A DNA stretch of 20,849 nucleotides from DAOPXV01 sp035352535 (lineage in GTDB: Bacteria > Muiribacteriota > UBA9980): contig CAZJFS010000070.1 of NCBI GenBank assembly GCA_964545075.1, positions 1 to 20,849 on the forward strand, in the 5' to 3' direction. The notes under the pieces are model-generated. The model saw only the letters and a list, made by a program, of their open reading frames with translations, made no database searches and was not told the origin of the DNA. Both the position numbers and the translations under genes were made by a program. This document shows, piece after piece, positions 7,201 to 13,759 of this stretch (position 1 is the first letter of the stretch; every line of letters begins with the position of its first letter).

Positions 7201-8281
7201 TAAGGGTTATCCATGCGTTCACGCGGCCGGCGATACGAGCGATACGGTCGGGCACCGGCAATATTTCCTCGCCGCTGTTTTTTCCGGACTTAGTGCCGCC
7301 CGCGGTAAGGCATTCGGTCGCGCCGCGGGCCTCCGCGAATACATACAGATGCTGCAATTCGGACTTGCTCATGCCGCTTTCCACGCTCGCTTTCCATTCG
7401 TCGATAGATTCATCCATGAACCAGAGCGTATGGATACGCGCAACTCCAATCTTTTCCCAGAATTGGGCGGGCTCGTTCGTGTGAGATGTCATGACAACGA
7501 CGTCGGGCTTGAATTTCACGACACGCTCCCGAAATCCCGGATCGTCAGCGATAAGACATACAGCCAGTATCCCTAACTTTTTAAGCTCGGCGACCAGCGC
7601 GTCGATAACCTTCGGCTGGTGAAAAAGACAATGATGCCGCCATGCGCCGATAACGACGCGCGGGCATTTTTCAACGTCCCAGCCGCTTTTTTTCGACGCC
7701 GCAAGAAAACTGTCGAGATTTTCGATGTCCTTGTGATCCGGATGATATATTTTTATCGCTTTCGATTCGTCGGGCTGCGCTACAACGCCGGGACGATTGA
7801 AAAACGTCACCAGCGTATATACGATCATATTTTTCATCGATTCATTTGAAAGACCGTAATATTGAGCCATTTTGGGATCGAATCCAACGTTTTCAGGGCC
7901 GAGCTGTTCCACCCAGCTTTTACAGACCGGCGGCGGTCCGACCGCGAAGACCTTCAAGGATGGATTAACCTTGCGAGCGCCCGATATGCATTGCCGGTAT
8001 TGCTCCGTCATATCCTTGTCGGCGAACATGGCGTAAATGATATCAAATCCGGAAAGATCCGGAAGCGGAGTTTCACGAAATTTTGGAGCCGCAAGCTGAG
8101 TGACGCTGACGCCAAGCTCAACCTCAAAGGACTTCATAGCCTCGTAAGCACCGCCGGCCATACCGATCACGCCGATCTTAAAGATTTTCGCATCTTCCGC
8201 GAACGCGGGAACATTGTACGCCATCGCCCCCTGAAAAATGAAAATAGCGATTAGCAAAAAATATATCTTTTTATAACTCAT
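4274..8281 (-). CDS. hmuS: Exported, membrane-anchored CobN-like (HmuS-type) protein
   Basis: A 1335-residue member of the CobN/BchH large chelatase family. Unlike cytoplasmic CobN it has a signal peptide (1-28, ending AFAED) and a C-terminal membrane helix (about 1308-1326) followed by KKGPSVLK. The bulk should therefore lie outside the cytoplasm, held in the inner membrane. Family marks include PTHHYLATYFWL (534-545) and the HFGSHGSEWLFPGK block (556-569), close to the HxGxHG-EWLPGK motif of CobN and BchH. CobN inserts cobalt with CobST and ATP; no CobS or CobT is present. The HmuS branch, found beside TonB receptors, is linked to anaerobic heme use by removing iron from the porphyrin. I favour such a dechelatase role, but the tetrapyrrole and metal are not fixed by sequence. 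GAGGAG precedes ATG 8281, and the receptor gene ends 21 bases upstream. The symbol reflects similarity of type, not proven orthology. Confidence 0.85.
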   Translation of the reverse strand: MSYKKIYFLLIAIFIFQGAMAYNVPAFAEDAKIFKIGVIGMAGGAYEAMKSFEVELGVSVTQLAAPKFRETPLPDLSGFDIIYAMFADKDMTEQYRQCISGARKVNPSLKVFAVGPPPVCKSWVEQLGPENVGFDPKMAQYYGLSNESMKNMIVYTLVTFFNRPGVVAQPDESKAIKIYHPDHKDIENLDSFLAASKKSGWDVEKCPRVVIGAWRHHCLFHQPKVIDALVAELKKLGILAVCLIADDPGFRERVVKFKPDVVVMTSHTNEPAQFWEKIGVARIHTLWFMDESIDEWKASVESGMSKSELQHLYVFAEARGATECLTAGGTKSGKNSGEEILPVPDRIARIAGRVNAWITLKRSENSVKKIAIMTYDREVDKSGLMNGPLHDLNAPRSMVRFLGALKKAGYGIDRLPVDESELLSWMMDHGRQMGAWEPAPLARLVSSGKAVMIPEEDYVKWFEKKVPAGRRAEVEKYWGAAPGKIMVFEKGGKKYLVLPKIDFGNVVLMAQPPKGEALTASTSKKDVEENLLPPTHHYLATYFWLHEGFKANAVIHFGSHGSEWLFPGKQAVLCESDWSDILIGNMPNINPWLSDNIAELIPCKRRAMAVAVDYLPPLLMNTGLSDELINLESAIKKWDALEPGALKKKFAVDITVEAKKCRLDAELKLSPPQDSALSGGDIEKIASYLHELKEEFVPASMHVLGEIPPDVTLLPYLAHCMGKKYYKAAKEIFQVPAGATEEDHLKKKGAEALELVLRKSMPPSDAIKASGGILPAGTISCELKECFDIAVEMDAGIKKTGQEIDNVLAALNGKFIPPGPSGSPERNPGVVPTGRNMFVLNPEELPARSSWDLGKKLIDDYLKNELAAKGRYPKKVAFSLIPFATYSDYGIIESQIMYLMGTRPVWDSKNRVKEIELIPAAELGRPRIDVFLSVRSIYRDELPEMMKLLDKAARMAAAADEKDNYVYQNSLLTRKQLEKKGVSNERSLILSRARMFGAEPKEVIDGHNWFFYLAERSGEWENRRDLLDVYLKYCKNVYTEGAWGDSAPEAFDAAIMDTELILRSWYDGRDFVLTNKFTWWADGMLSMAVKEITGKEPGYMFVDVRDKDEASIVDSTDMLQKDLRLRVMNSKWIREMMKEGYAGANAISKNFDNLMGWKITRESSVSDANWEEVYDVYVRDSRKLDVRKWMDRENPHAFQKMTGTLIETMRKKFWTPSPEVALDIAAAYADSVVRHGLNGGVREGGNEKLAGYVGQALALSKSPGHAELLNQFQGRVAENTMAPGSEQVRGKKLVEQKKDIEFEHNGDEALMLIALGLFGLLVLLAGYKKGPSVLK

Positions 8282-8302
8282 GAAAAGACGACTCCTCGAG
8301 TA

Positions 8303-10369
8303 TTAATAACTTATAGTTAAAAACGCGTTAACGAGCGTTCCGGGCGCGTATGACACGTCGGTCGGAAGGCTGTATACTTTATAGCGGTTATTCGAAAGAT
8401 TTTCGGCGCCGATCGAAAGCGTCCTGTTCTTATCAAGTTTTTTCGTGATATAGAGATTAAGCGACAGATATGAGTCTAGAACATCCAGGTTTTCAATATC
8501 GGTATATCTCTTTCCAGTGTACGTGGCGTTCAAATCCACCGAAATATCGCGCAATTTCTCGTATCTGATACCGGCGATCCCCTTATGGACCGGCTCGTCA
8601 TTAAGATAATTCCCGACGTTCGCGGGTTTGTTCGCGTCCATTTCGATCTTCGAAAGATTGTGGGTATAACCAATATATGGCGCCAGACGGCCAAATCCGT
8701 TATAACGCAGCTCGACGTCAAAGCCGGATGTTTTTATTTCGCTGATGTTATCGGACTTATAAGTGTTCTTGGCTATAAGGCGGTTTCCTATGAAATCCTT
8801 GCCCTTGGTAAAATAAGCGTCGATACGGCCCGTAACGTTATCCGATATTCTGCGGTCGACGCCGAAATCGTATGAAACGGCCGATTCAGGCCTGAGATCA
8901 GGATTTCCGTTAAAAACTATCGGGCCGCGCGAAAAGACCATGTAAAGGTCGGACAGCATGGGGGCCGCGAAGGACCTGCCCGCCGAGAGACGAAACGAGG
9001 TGTCGGCGTCGGCGCGATATACAAGGCCGGCCCTGGGATTGAATGATTTCCACGTTTTAGCCTCGAATGAACTGGCGACGGGAGCGACGCGAGTATCGAA
9101 CATGGAGCCGGCGTAATTTTTAAACTGATCGCTTCGGCCGCCGTAGGTTAGCGTAAGTTTTTTTCCTTCTTTATCGGAAAGGACCGTTTCATCCTGTATA
9201 AAAAGGGAATTCAAAAGCTGCTTGCCTTCGGCTTTTCCCGTCCTGGCGTACGAAATGAAGTCGTTGACCTTGCTAAATTTATTGTAGGACGAGTCGAGAC
9301 CGGCGGTTATAAGATGGCGGCCGGTAGAAAAACTTGCCTTTGAAGCGAAACCGCGGCGGCTTATATCGTCTTTTTCAGTATGTTCGAGAAGAAGATAGGT
9401 CGGAGCCGCGCCGACGGCGACATCCCTGTAGTTATTATTTCCGTAAACGCTTAATGTCAGATCGACGTTGCTCATCCTGTCATAAGTAATATAAGCGCTT
9501 TTCATGGCGTTCTCCTGATAATCGAAACGGCGGCCGCGGCTGTAGTTTTCCCTGACGGAATTAACTCCGAACGTAAGTTTGGAATTATCGGTCGGTGAAT
9601 ATTGATATTTGCCCTGCAAGCTCCAGTCGTCGCGGTCGTTCTTAACATGATAAGCCTTCGGATCGAGCACTTTCATATATCCATCGGTATGAAACAATCT
9701 TCCGCCGACAAGGTATCCGCTCTTTTCGTCAGATTTTCCGCTCGAATATATCGAATTGGTGTACGTATTAAAATTTCCATAACCGTTACGAAAGATAGTT
9801 TCACCCTTTTTTTTAGGTGCGGCGGTTATAATATTGATCACGCCGCCCATCGCGCCCGAACCGTATAGCGATGACATTGGGCCGCGTACGATCTCCATGC
9901 GATCGATGGCGTCCTTTTGTATCATCGACCAGTTGACGGCGCCGTTAAAGCCGTCGTTCACCGGTATTCCGTCGACGAGCACGAGCGTTCTTTTCTGTTC
10001 AGGTATTCCGCGAAGCGTCAATTCGCGGCCCGGACCGCATTCGGCGACATAGGTTCTCTTCGTCGATATATCAGGAACATTTCTGATGATATTATCGGCG
10101 GTCGGTTCCTGCGAATTTTCAATCTCACGGCGGCTTATGACCGTAACTCTGGCCGGCGCCTCATTAAGCGGCGTCTTTCTGCGGGAGGCGGTGACGACAA
10201 CCGGTTCTAATGTCACAAGTTCGGCCGATGCCGTGTCGGCCGCCGCCAAAACCTTCGTCCTGAGTGGTTCGGCGGATGAATTTTCAGCCGCTTTTGCGTC
10301 GGTTAGAAACAGGGAACACGAAAAAACATTAATAATTGCCAAAGATACAAGGAACGAGACTTTTTTCAT
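8303..10369 (-). CDS. TonB-dependent outer-membrane receptor
   Basis: A 688-residue receptor of the BtuB/heme-receptor class. Residues 1-28 form a signal peptide (cleavage after AKA), a TonB-box-like EPVVVTAS lies at about 55-62, the plug follows with LRGIPEQKRTLVLVDGIPVN and ends GSGAMGGVINIIT, and a 22-strand barrel closes with an aromatic C-terminus (LTISY). In the barrel, FAAP (467-470) and NPDL (489-492) correspond to the FRAP/NPNL boxes of heme receptors. However, the His usually found between these boxes is absent, so heme should not be assumed; a cobamide or another metal chelate is possible. ATG 10369 is chosen because AAGGAGAG lies just upstream and gives a good signal peptide; the frame stays open 16 codons further to 10417 without either. 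It is the first gene of the operon. Confidence 0.92.
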   Translation of the reverse strand: MKKVSFLVSLAIINVFSCSLFLTDAKAAENSSAEPLRTKVLAAADTASAELVTLEPVVVTASRRKTPLNEAPARVTVISRREIENSQEPTADNIIRNVPDISTKRTYVAECGPGRELTLRGIPEQKRTLVLVDGIPVNDGFNGAVNWSMIQKDAIDRMEIVRGPMSSLYGSGAMGGVINIITAAPKKKGETIFRNGYGNFNTYTNSIYSSGKSDEKSGYLVGGRLFHTDGYMKVLDPKAYHVKNDRDDWSLQGKYQYSPTDNSKLTFGVNSVRENYSRGRRFDYQENAMKSAYITYDRMSNVDLTLSVYGNNNYRDVAVGAAPTYLLLEHTEKDDISRRGFASKASFSTGRHLITAGLDSSYNKFSKVNDFISYARTGKAEGKQLLNSLFIQDETVLSDKEGKKLTLTYGGRSDQFKNYAGSMFDTRVAPVASSFEAKTWKSFNPRAGLVYRADADTSFRLSAGRSFAAPMLSDLYMVFSRGPIVFNGNPDLRPESAVSYDFGVDRRISDNVTGRIDAYFTKGKDFIGNRLIAKNTYKSDNISEIKTSGFDVELRYNGFGRLAPYIGYTHNLSKIEMDANKPANVGNYLNDEPVHKGIAGIRYEKLRDISVDLNATYTGKRYTDIENLDVLDSYLSLNLYITKKLDKNRTLSIGAENLSNNRYKVYSLPTDVSYAPGTLVNAFLTISY

Positions 10370-10408
10370 GAAAACTCTCCTTTTGAGAACATATATTTTT
10401 TGATATGA

Positions 10409-10499
10409 AAATCGCAATAATAAGCGCGCAAAAACGTTCTGATGGATAAAATATTATGCAAATCGCAAAAAAGCGAACCAAAACGTTCTAATAAATAAG
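10409..10499 (-). repeat. Two-copy imperfect direct repeat in the receptor leader
   Basis: Two copies of about 41 bases (10409-10450 and 10460-10499) share on the plus strand AAATCGCAA, then AAGCG, then AAAACGTTCT and GATAAA/AATAAG, with a 2-base length difference. The ATCGC parts are 51 bases apart and the AACGTT parts 49 apart, close to five helical turns. They lie 85-175 nt into the predicted mRNA leader. They could be operators, or elements acting in RNA. Confidence 0.65.
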
Positions 10500-10590
10500 A
10501 ATGTACGGAAACGAACGGAAATCAGAAATAAGGATTAGCAAAATGAAAAAATAAGGAATTAAATATTTTTCATTCAATGAAGCAAGAAAA

Positions 10591-10619
10591 ATTTTATCAC
10601 GAGCGGAGTTGTTTGTCAA
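10591..10619 (-). promoter_or_regulatory. Sigma-70-type promoter of the receptor/CobN operon
   Basis: On the minus strand TTGACA (10614-10619), 17 bases, then TAAAAT (10591-10596) preceded by TGA (extended -10). The start would be near 10584, leaving a leader of about 215 nt. No Fur box is obvious near it. Confidence 0.7.
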
Positions 10620-10802
10620 CTAAATTTTTATATACGGAGTGCTTTTATAAATGGATTAAACCTGTCCTTTTACGTCAAATTCAAACGCCGCATGATCGGC
10701 TGAAAAATCTTGGCTTTTTTTACGTTATTACTAAAAATGATCTTCGGCGCAAGATTGTTTTTATGATACGAACTTCCGGGGATAAGCAAGGATCAAACCG
10801 GC

Positions 10803-10840
10803 AAAAAAATCCCCGCCGGTTATTAAAAAATGGCGGGGAT
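10803..10840 (-). terminator. Rho-independent terminator after the NifX-like gene
   Basis: A perfect 9-bp stem ATCCCCGCC/GGCGGGGAT with a 14-base loop is followed on the minus strand by a run of T. It lies about 50 bases after the stop at 10892. Confidence 0.85.
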
Positions 10841-10891
10841 CAATTAAAGTTTCATTATAATATCATTGACATGCAATTTTATTTTCTGAAA

Positions 10892-11254
10892 TTATTTGCC
10901 GTGGCTGCAGCCTTCATGGCTGTGACAGGTTTCTCCGCCGTCCACGAGCGTTCCGTCAAGCCAGGATTTAACGGCGGTCCGGGGTTCTCCCGCGCATCCT
11001 CTTATTACTTCGATGCCGTTAGCGCCCAATATATTTATGGCTCCCTGCCCGATGTTTCCCGCAAGCAGCAATTTAACGCCCATGCCGGCCAGTTGAGGAA
11101 CGATGCTTGATTTGCACCCACAGCCCGCGGGCGGGGTCAGTTTTTCTTCAGAGGCTATCTCTTTTTTTTCATTGATGGAAAAAATCGTAAAACTTTCACA
11201 ATGGCCGAAATGGCCGTCAATAAGATTACCGTTCGTCGGAATCGCTATTTTCAT
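10892..11254 (-). CDS. NifX/NifB-type iron-molybdenum cofactor-like protein
   Basis: A 120-residue protein of the dinitrogenase iron-molybdenum cofactor (NifX/NifY/VnfX/NifB C-terminal) fold: MKIAIPTNGNLIDGHFGHCE at the start, an MGVKLLLAGNIGQGAINIL core (58-76), then GIEVIRGC. Members without nif genes bind or carry small metal clusters; the exact job is not known. Possible metal ligands beyond the fold are Cys45 and Cys47 (AGCGC) and a His/Cys-rich tail CHSHEGCSHGK (110-120). No nitrogenase gene is in view, so a link to nitrogen fixation is not implied. It follows the DUF134 gene by four bases, and its AAGGAG site overlaps the end of that gene, so the two are co-transcribed and probably coupled. 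A strong terminator ends the unit. Confidence 0.88.
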   Translation of the reverse strand: MKIAIPTNGNLIDGHFGHCESFTIFSINEKKEIASEEKLTPPAGCGCKSSIVPQLAGMGVKLLLAGNIGQGAINILGANGIEVIRGCAGEPRTAVKSWLDGTLVDGGETCHSHEGCSHGK

Positions 11255-11258
11255 TTTC

Positions 11259-11669
11259 TTACTCCTTCGTTTTGTCGAGGTTGTTAAAATACTCTTTTAT
11301 CCTGATGCATTCCCCGCATTTTGAATCATTGTTTTTTACGCAGACGCTTTTTTTGCATTTAACGCACCTGTAAACTTCGTTTAATTCAACCGAACCGCCG
11401 TCTATCCTTATGGCCTTTCCGTTGATCAGGGCGTCCGCTATTTTTTTGTGGGCCGACTTGACTATCCTGCCAAGCGTGGTGCGCGAAACGCTCATTTCGG
11501 CCGCCGCCTCGTTCTGGTATATTTCTTCGAAATCCGTAAGCCTGATCGACTCAAGTTCGTCTAACGTTATTATTATTTCCTCCAGCTCGGATTTCAAAGC
11601 GCCCCTGGGCGCAAAATATTGCTTATCAGGCAAACATCCGATTTTTCTGCAACATTTCGGTCTTACCAT
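11259..11669 (-). CDS. DUF134 (UPF0251) DNA-binding protein
   Basis: A 136-residue protein of the DUF134/UPF0251 family: MVRPKCCRKI start, TLDELESIRLTDFEEIYQNEAA, then a helix-turn-helix (about 50-75, EAAAEMSVSRTTLGRIVKSA) of the sigma-factor region-4 kind. Cysteines cluster at both ends: 6, 7 and 12 near the start, and 102, 105, 110, 118 and 121 near the end in a CxxC...CxxC layout that could hold zinc or an Fe-S cluster. It is the first gene of a two-gene unit with the NifX-like gene, a pairing seen in many anaerobes. By inference it regulates its own promoter through the palindrome at 11700-11715 in response to a metal or redox signal. GGAG precedes ATG 11669 by about 10 bases. Confidence 0.9.
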   Translation of the reverse strand: MVRPKCCRKIGCLPDKQYFAPRGALKSELEEIIITLDELESIRLTDFEEIYQNEAAAEMSVSRTTLGRIVKSAHKKIADALINGKAIRIDGGSVELNEVYRCVKCKKSVCVKNNDSKCGECIRIKEYFNNLDKTKE

Positions 11670-11699
11670 GATTTTATTTCTCCAGATGATTTTTTCATT

Positions 11700-11715
11700 A
11701 TGGTCATATGACCAT
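11700..11715. promoter_or_regulatory. 16-bp palindrome, likely operator of the DUF134 unit
   Basis: ATGGTCATATGACCAT is a perfect 16-bp palindrome. It overlaps the last two bases of the -10 box and covers the predicted transcription start (about 11707), the classic place for a repressor site. Confidence 0.65.
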
Positions 11716-11742
11716 TATAATAAATTTAAAAATCAATGTCAA
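11714..11742 (-). promoter_or_regulatory. Perfect consensus sigma-70 promoter of the DUF134/NifX unit
   Basis: On the minus strand TTGACA (11737-11742), exactly 17 bases, then TATAAT (11714-11719): both boxes match consensus at every position. The leader is about 38 nt. Confidence 0.85.
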
Positions 11743-11772
11743 GATAAAAATAATTTTCAAAGCGCAACATCA

Positions 11773-11795
11773 ATTATCCAATATAACCGGATAAT
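11773..11795. repeat. Small inverted repeat between cbiO and the DUF134 gene
   Basis: Perfect 7-bp arms ATTATCC and GGATAAT are separated by 9 bases. No run of T follows on either strand, so it does not look like a terminator for cbiO. It may be chance in AT-rich DNA or a protein site. Confidence 0.3.
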
Positions 11796-11873
11796 TTAGT
11801 ATCATCTTCGACTGAAATATAATAATATAATTTCGCTGACGGCGATAAGTCCGCGATAATAAAAACGGTAACT

Positions 11874-12611
11874 TTAAATTTCCGATATTTTTTCACGCAA
11901 ATCGATTATCTCGCGTAAAAGATCGGGGCATTTTAATTTCAAATCAGGACTTTTGAATGGCCCGTCATAAATTATGATCCCGTTCGTTATATAGATAAGC
12001 CTTTCGGATACCGAAAGGGCGAATTGGATGTCTTGCGTCACGATTATTTTGGAACCGCCAAATCCGTTGACCGCGGCGACAAGCTTTTCCTTGCTGGAAA
12101 AATCGAGGTTCGAAGAAGGTTCGTCAAGAAGAAGGATCTCCGGTTTAATTACCAGAACCGACGCGAGAGCTACTCTTTTTTTCTGACCGAAACTCAAATG
12201 CTGCGGTTCTTTTCTTAAAAGATCCGAAACGCCCAGTATTGCGGCGGTTTCCTCGACGGCCTCGCGCGACGCTTCGGCGCCTGCGCCGAAATTATCGGGT
12301 GCAAAGGCAATTTCATCCTCGACGGTATCGCAAAACATCTGGTTTTCAGGATTCTGAAAAACGAGATTTATAGTTTTGTAAAGATCTTTGCCGCTCAATC
12401 CGCATATATTTGAACCCCGAACGTTAATGGAGCCGGAAAAGCCCTTGAACGCGCCCATTAAAAGCCATAGCAGCGTCGACTTGCCAGCGCCGTTCGGACC
12501 CATGACGACTAACGTTTCACTTTTTTTCAGGGAAAATGAAACATCCCTTAAAGCTTCGGTGCCGTCCTCAAAAGCATATGAAAGATTTTTAATTTCTAAA
12601 GCCAATTGCAT
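11874..12611 (-). CDS. cbiO: CbiO-type ATPase of an ECF cobalt/nickel importer
   Basis: A 245-residue ABC ATPase that powers the CbiM/CbiQ importer from the cytoplasmic face. Visible motifs: Walker A GPNGAGKSTL (38-47), Q-loop QNPENQ, signature LSFGQKKRVAL, Walker B ILLLDEPSSNLD. The Q-loop QNPENQ form and the LSFGQ signature are typical of ECF energising ATPases rather than amino-acid or lipid exporters. The ECF T-subunit gene ends only 7 bases upstream, and GAGG precedes its ATG, so it is the last gene of the four-gene operon. A single ATPase gene implies a CbiO homodimer. No clear terminator follows. Confidence 0.92.
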   Translation of the reverse strand: MQLALEIKNLSYAFEDGTEALRDVSFSLKKSETLVVMGPNGAGKSTLLWLLMGAFKGFSGSINVRGSNICGLSGKDLYKTINLVFQNPENQMFCDTVEDEIAFAPDNFGAGAEASREAVEETAAILGVSDLLRKEPQHLSFGQKKRVALASVLVIKPEILLLDEPSSNLDFSSKEKLVAAVNGFGGSKIIVTQDIQFALSVSERLIYITNGIIIYDGPFKSPDLKLKCPDLLREIIDLREKISEI

Positions 12612-12618
12612 AAATTCC

Positions 12619-13422
12619 TCATATAAAAAAACATGCGAACGCCATAAAAATAATCGTAATCAGAGAAAAAACCGCGTCGCTTCCGGCGGCAGGCGCGCAG
12701 CTTTTCGCTCGAACGGCATTTCCCGTTTTATATCCTCTGAATTTCATCGATATATTGTTCATTTCAGCCTTTCTAAGCGATCTTAAAAATATGGAACCGA
12801 AAATCATGGAAAATGTTTTCACGGAAAAAATATTGGCCGGCCTGAAAAATTTAAACTCGGTCGCGGTCCTCATAATTAAAATTTCATTGACAAGCGCTTC
12901 GAGATAGCGCCATGTAGAAGAAAAAACCATTATGAAATAATCCGGGAACATAAAAATTTTCAAAGCTCCCGAAAGTGATTTGAACCTGGTCGCGGCCGTG
13001 AAAACTATCACGGTATTAACGGTAGCCAGCGATTTCAATAAAAGATTTATCGCCAGGCTTATTTCGGAAGCCATAAATTCAATCCTGCATCCAAAAAGAT
13101 CGATAGTCTTATTATATATCGAGGCGGTTTCGGACATGAATAGATTGTGCCCGTATATAAAAGCGTGAATGATCAGTATAAACGGGTATAGCAGGAATGG
13201 CGTCATCGGAATCATTCTTTTTAAAAATATCCTCAACGGTATTTTTGAAAATTTCAGAAGTATCAGTGAAAGAAGCGCGATCAAAAAGCTGGCGCCAACT
13301 TTTTCGGCGGGAATTATTGCGCAAACGGCTGGAATCAGAAAGATGAAGCCGAGTTTTACGGCCGGATTAATCTTTTGTATGAAACCTGGTTCGGAGTGAA
13401 ATTCATCGATTTTAAAGTGCAT
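12619..13422 (-). CDS. cbiQ: CbiQ-type transmembrane coupling (T) subunit
   Basis: A 267-residue membrane protein, the EcfT/CbiQ subunit that links the two ATPases to the substrate-binding CbiM. It begins MHFKIDEFHSEPGFIQKINPAVKLGF, a typical CbiQ start, and has about five or six membrane segments. The cytoplasmic coupling region reads AEMNNISMKFRGY near residue 220, in the place of the Ala-Arg-Gly-type motifs that contact the ATPase. The ATG lies inside the preceding gene (11-base overlap), so translation is coupled. Context (CbiM, PDGLE subunit, CbiO) settles the assignment; metal specificity cannot be read from this subunit. Confidence 0.9.
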   Translation of the reverse strand: MHFKIDEFHSEPGFIQKINPAVKLGFIFLIPAVCAIIPAEKVGASFLIALLSLILLKFSKIPLRIFLKRMIPMTPFLLYPFILIIHAFIYGHNLFMSETASIYNKTIDLFGCRIEFMASEISLAINLLLKSLATVNTVIVFTAATRFKSLSGALKIFMFPDYFIMVFSSTWRYLEALVNEILIMRTATEFKFFRPANIFSVKTFSMIFGSIFLRSLRKAEMNNISMKFRGYKTGNAVRAKSCAPAAGSDAVFSLITIIFMAFACFFI

Positions 13423-13759
13423 TTCGACTGTTTTTCATGCCGTTTTTCTCACACGCATCAGGTTGAACGCGCCTCATGGCGCTTTTTAAAAAAATTCTGA
13501 AAAACGACAGTATAATAAAAAGGCCAATAAAAGCCGAAAATATGGTTGACGCGGCTTCGTTTTTTATAAACGGGATTTTATAATCGGGAAAAAGAAATGA
13601 GCCGTCTGATTTTTCGGCATCCGCGACCGCCGGCCCGGTATTTTTTTCTATGGTCCAATCCAGACCGTCAGGATTAACAGACGCTAAAGGCGAGAAAAAT
13701 GCCGCTAATACGGCGATCGCAATAAAAATAAAAAATGAGCTTCTGGAAATCCGGTTCAT
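13412..13759 (-). CDS. PDGLE-domain accessory subunit (NikN/CbiN role)
   Basis: A 115-residue protein with two membrane helices (about 8-26 and 70-92) and an extracytoplasmic loop containing ASVNPDGLDW, the PDGLE-type motif, followed later by FPDYKIPFI. This is the NikN-like form of the small extra subunit that Co/Ni ECF transporters need beside CbiM; classic CbiN has a different loop. The loop is thought to help load metal into the M component. The cytoplasmic C-terminus is basic (RRVQPDACEKNGMKNSRN). Its ATG overlaps the CbiM stop (ATGA), and its own end overlaps cbiQ by 11 bases. The PDGLE form is compatible with nickel or cobalt. Confidence 0.85.
   Translation of the reverse strand: MNRISRSSFFIFIAIAVLAAFFSPLASVNPDGLDWTIEKNTGPAVADAEKSDGSFLFPDYKIPFIKNEAASTIFSAFIGLFIILSFFRIFLKSAMRRVQPDACEKNGMKNSRNAL

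Larger units (their letters stand above)
10370..10891. other. Intergenic region, 522 bp, leader and promoter of receptor operon
   Basis: From left to right it holds the ribosome binding site of the receptor gene, two copies of an imperfect direct repeat (10409-10499), the operon promoter (10591-10619), about 180 bases in which I see nothing, and the terminator of the NifX-like gene (10803-10840). A plus-strand open frame from 10577 into the NifX-like gene is not a credible gene. Confidence 0.7.

Noticed and set aside
6602..7484. Several plus-strand open frames inside the CobN-like gene
   Set aside because: They are shadows of a GC-richer coding strand: they lack starts with ribosome binding sites and give Arg/Phe-rich nonsense products.
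10462..10482. Sigma-54-like TGG...TTGCG on the minus strand in the receptor leader
   Set aside because: The GG to GC distance is 11 rather than 10 bases and the rest of the -24 box does not match; the sigma-70 boxes upstream are better.
10370..10600. Possible cobalamin riboswitch before the receptor gene
   Set aside because: No B12-box-like element or the usual conserved core segments are visible in the leader.
10577..11110. Plus-strand open frame of 177 codons
   Set aside because: It runs antisense through the NifX-like gene and the intergenic terminator, has no ribosome binding site, and its product shows no protein-like pattern.
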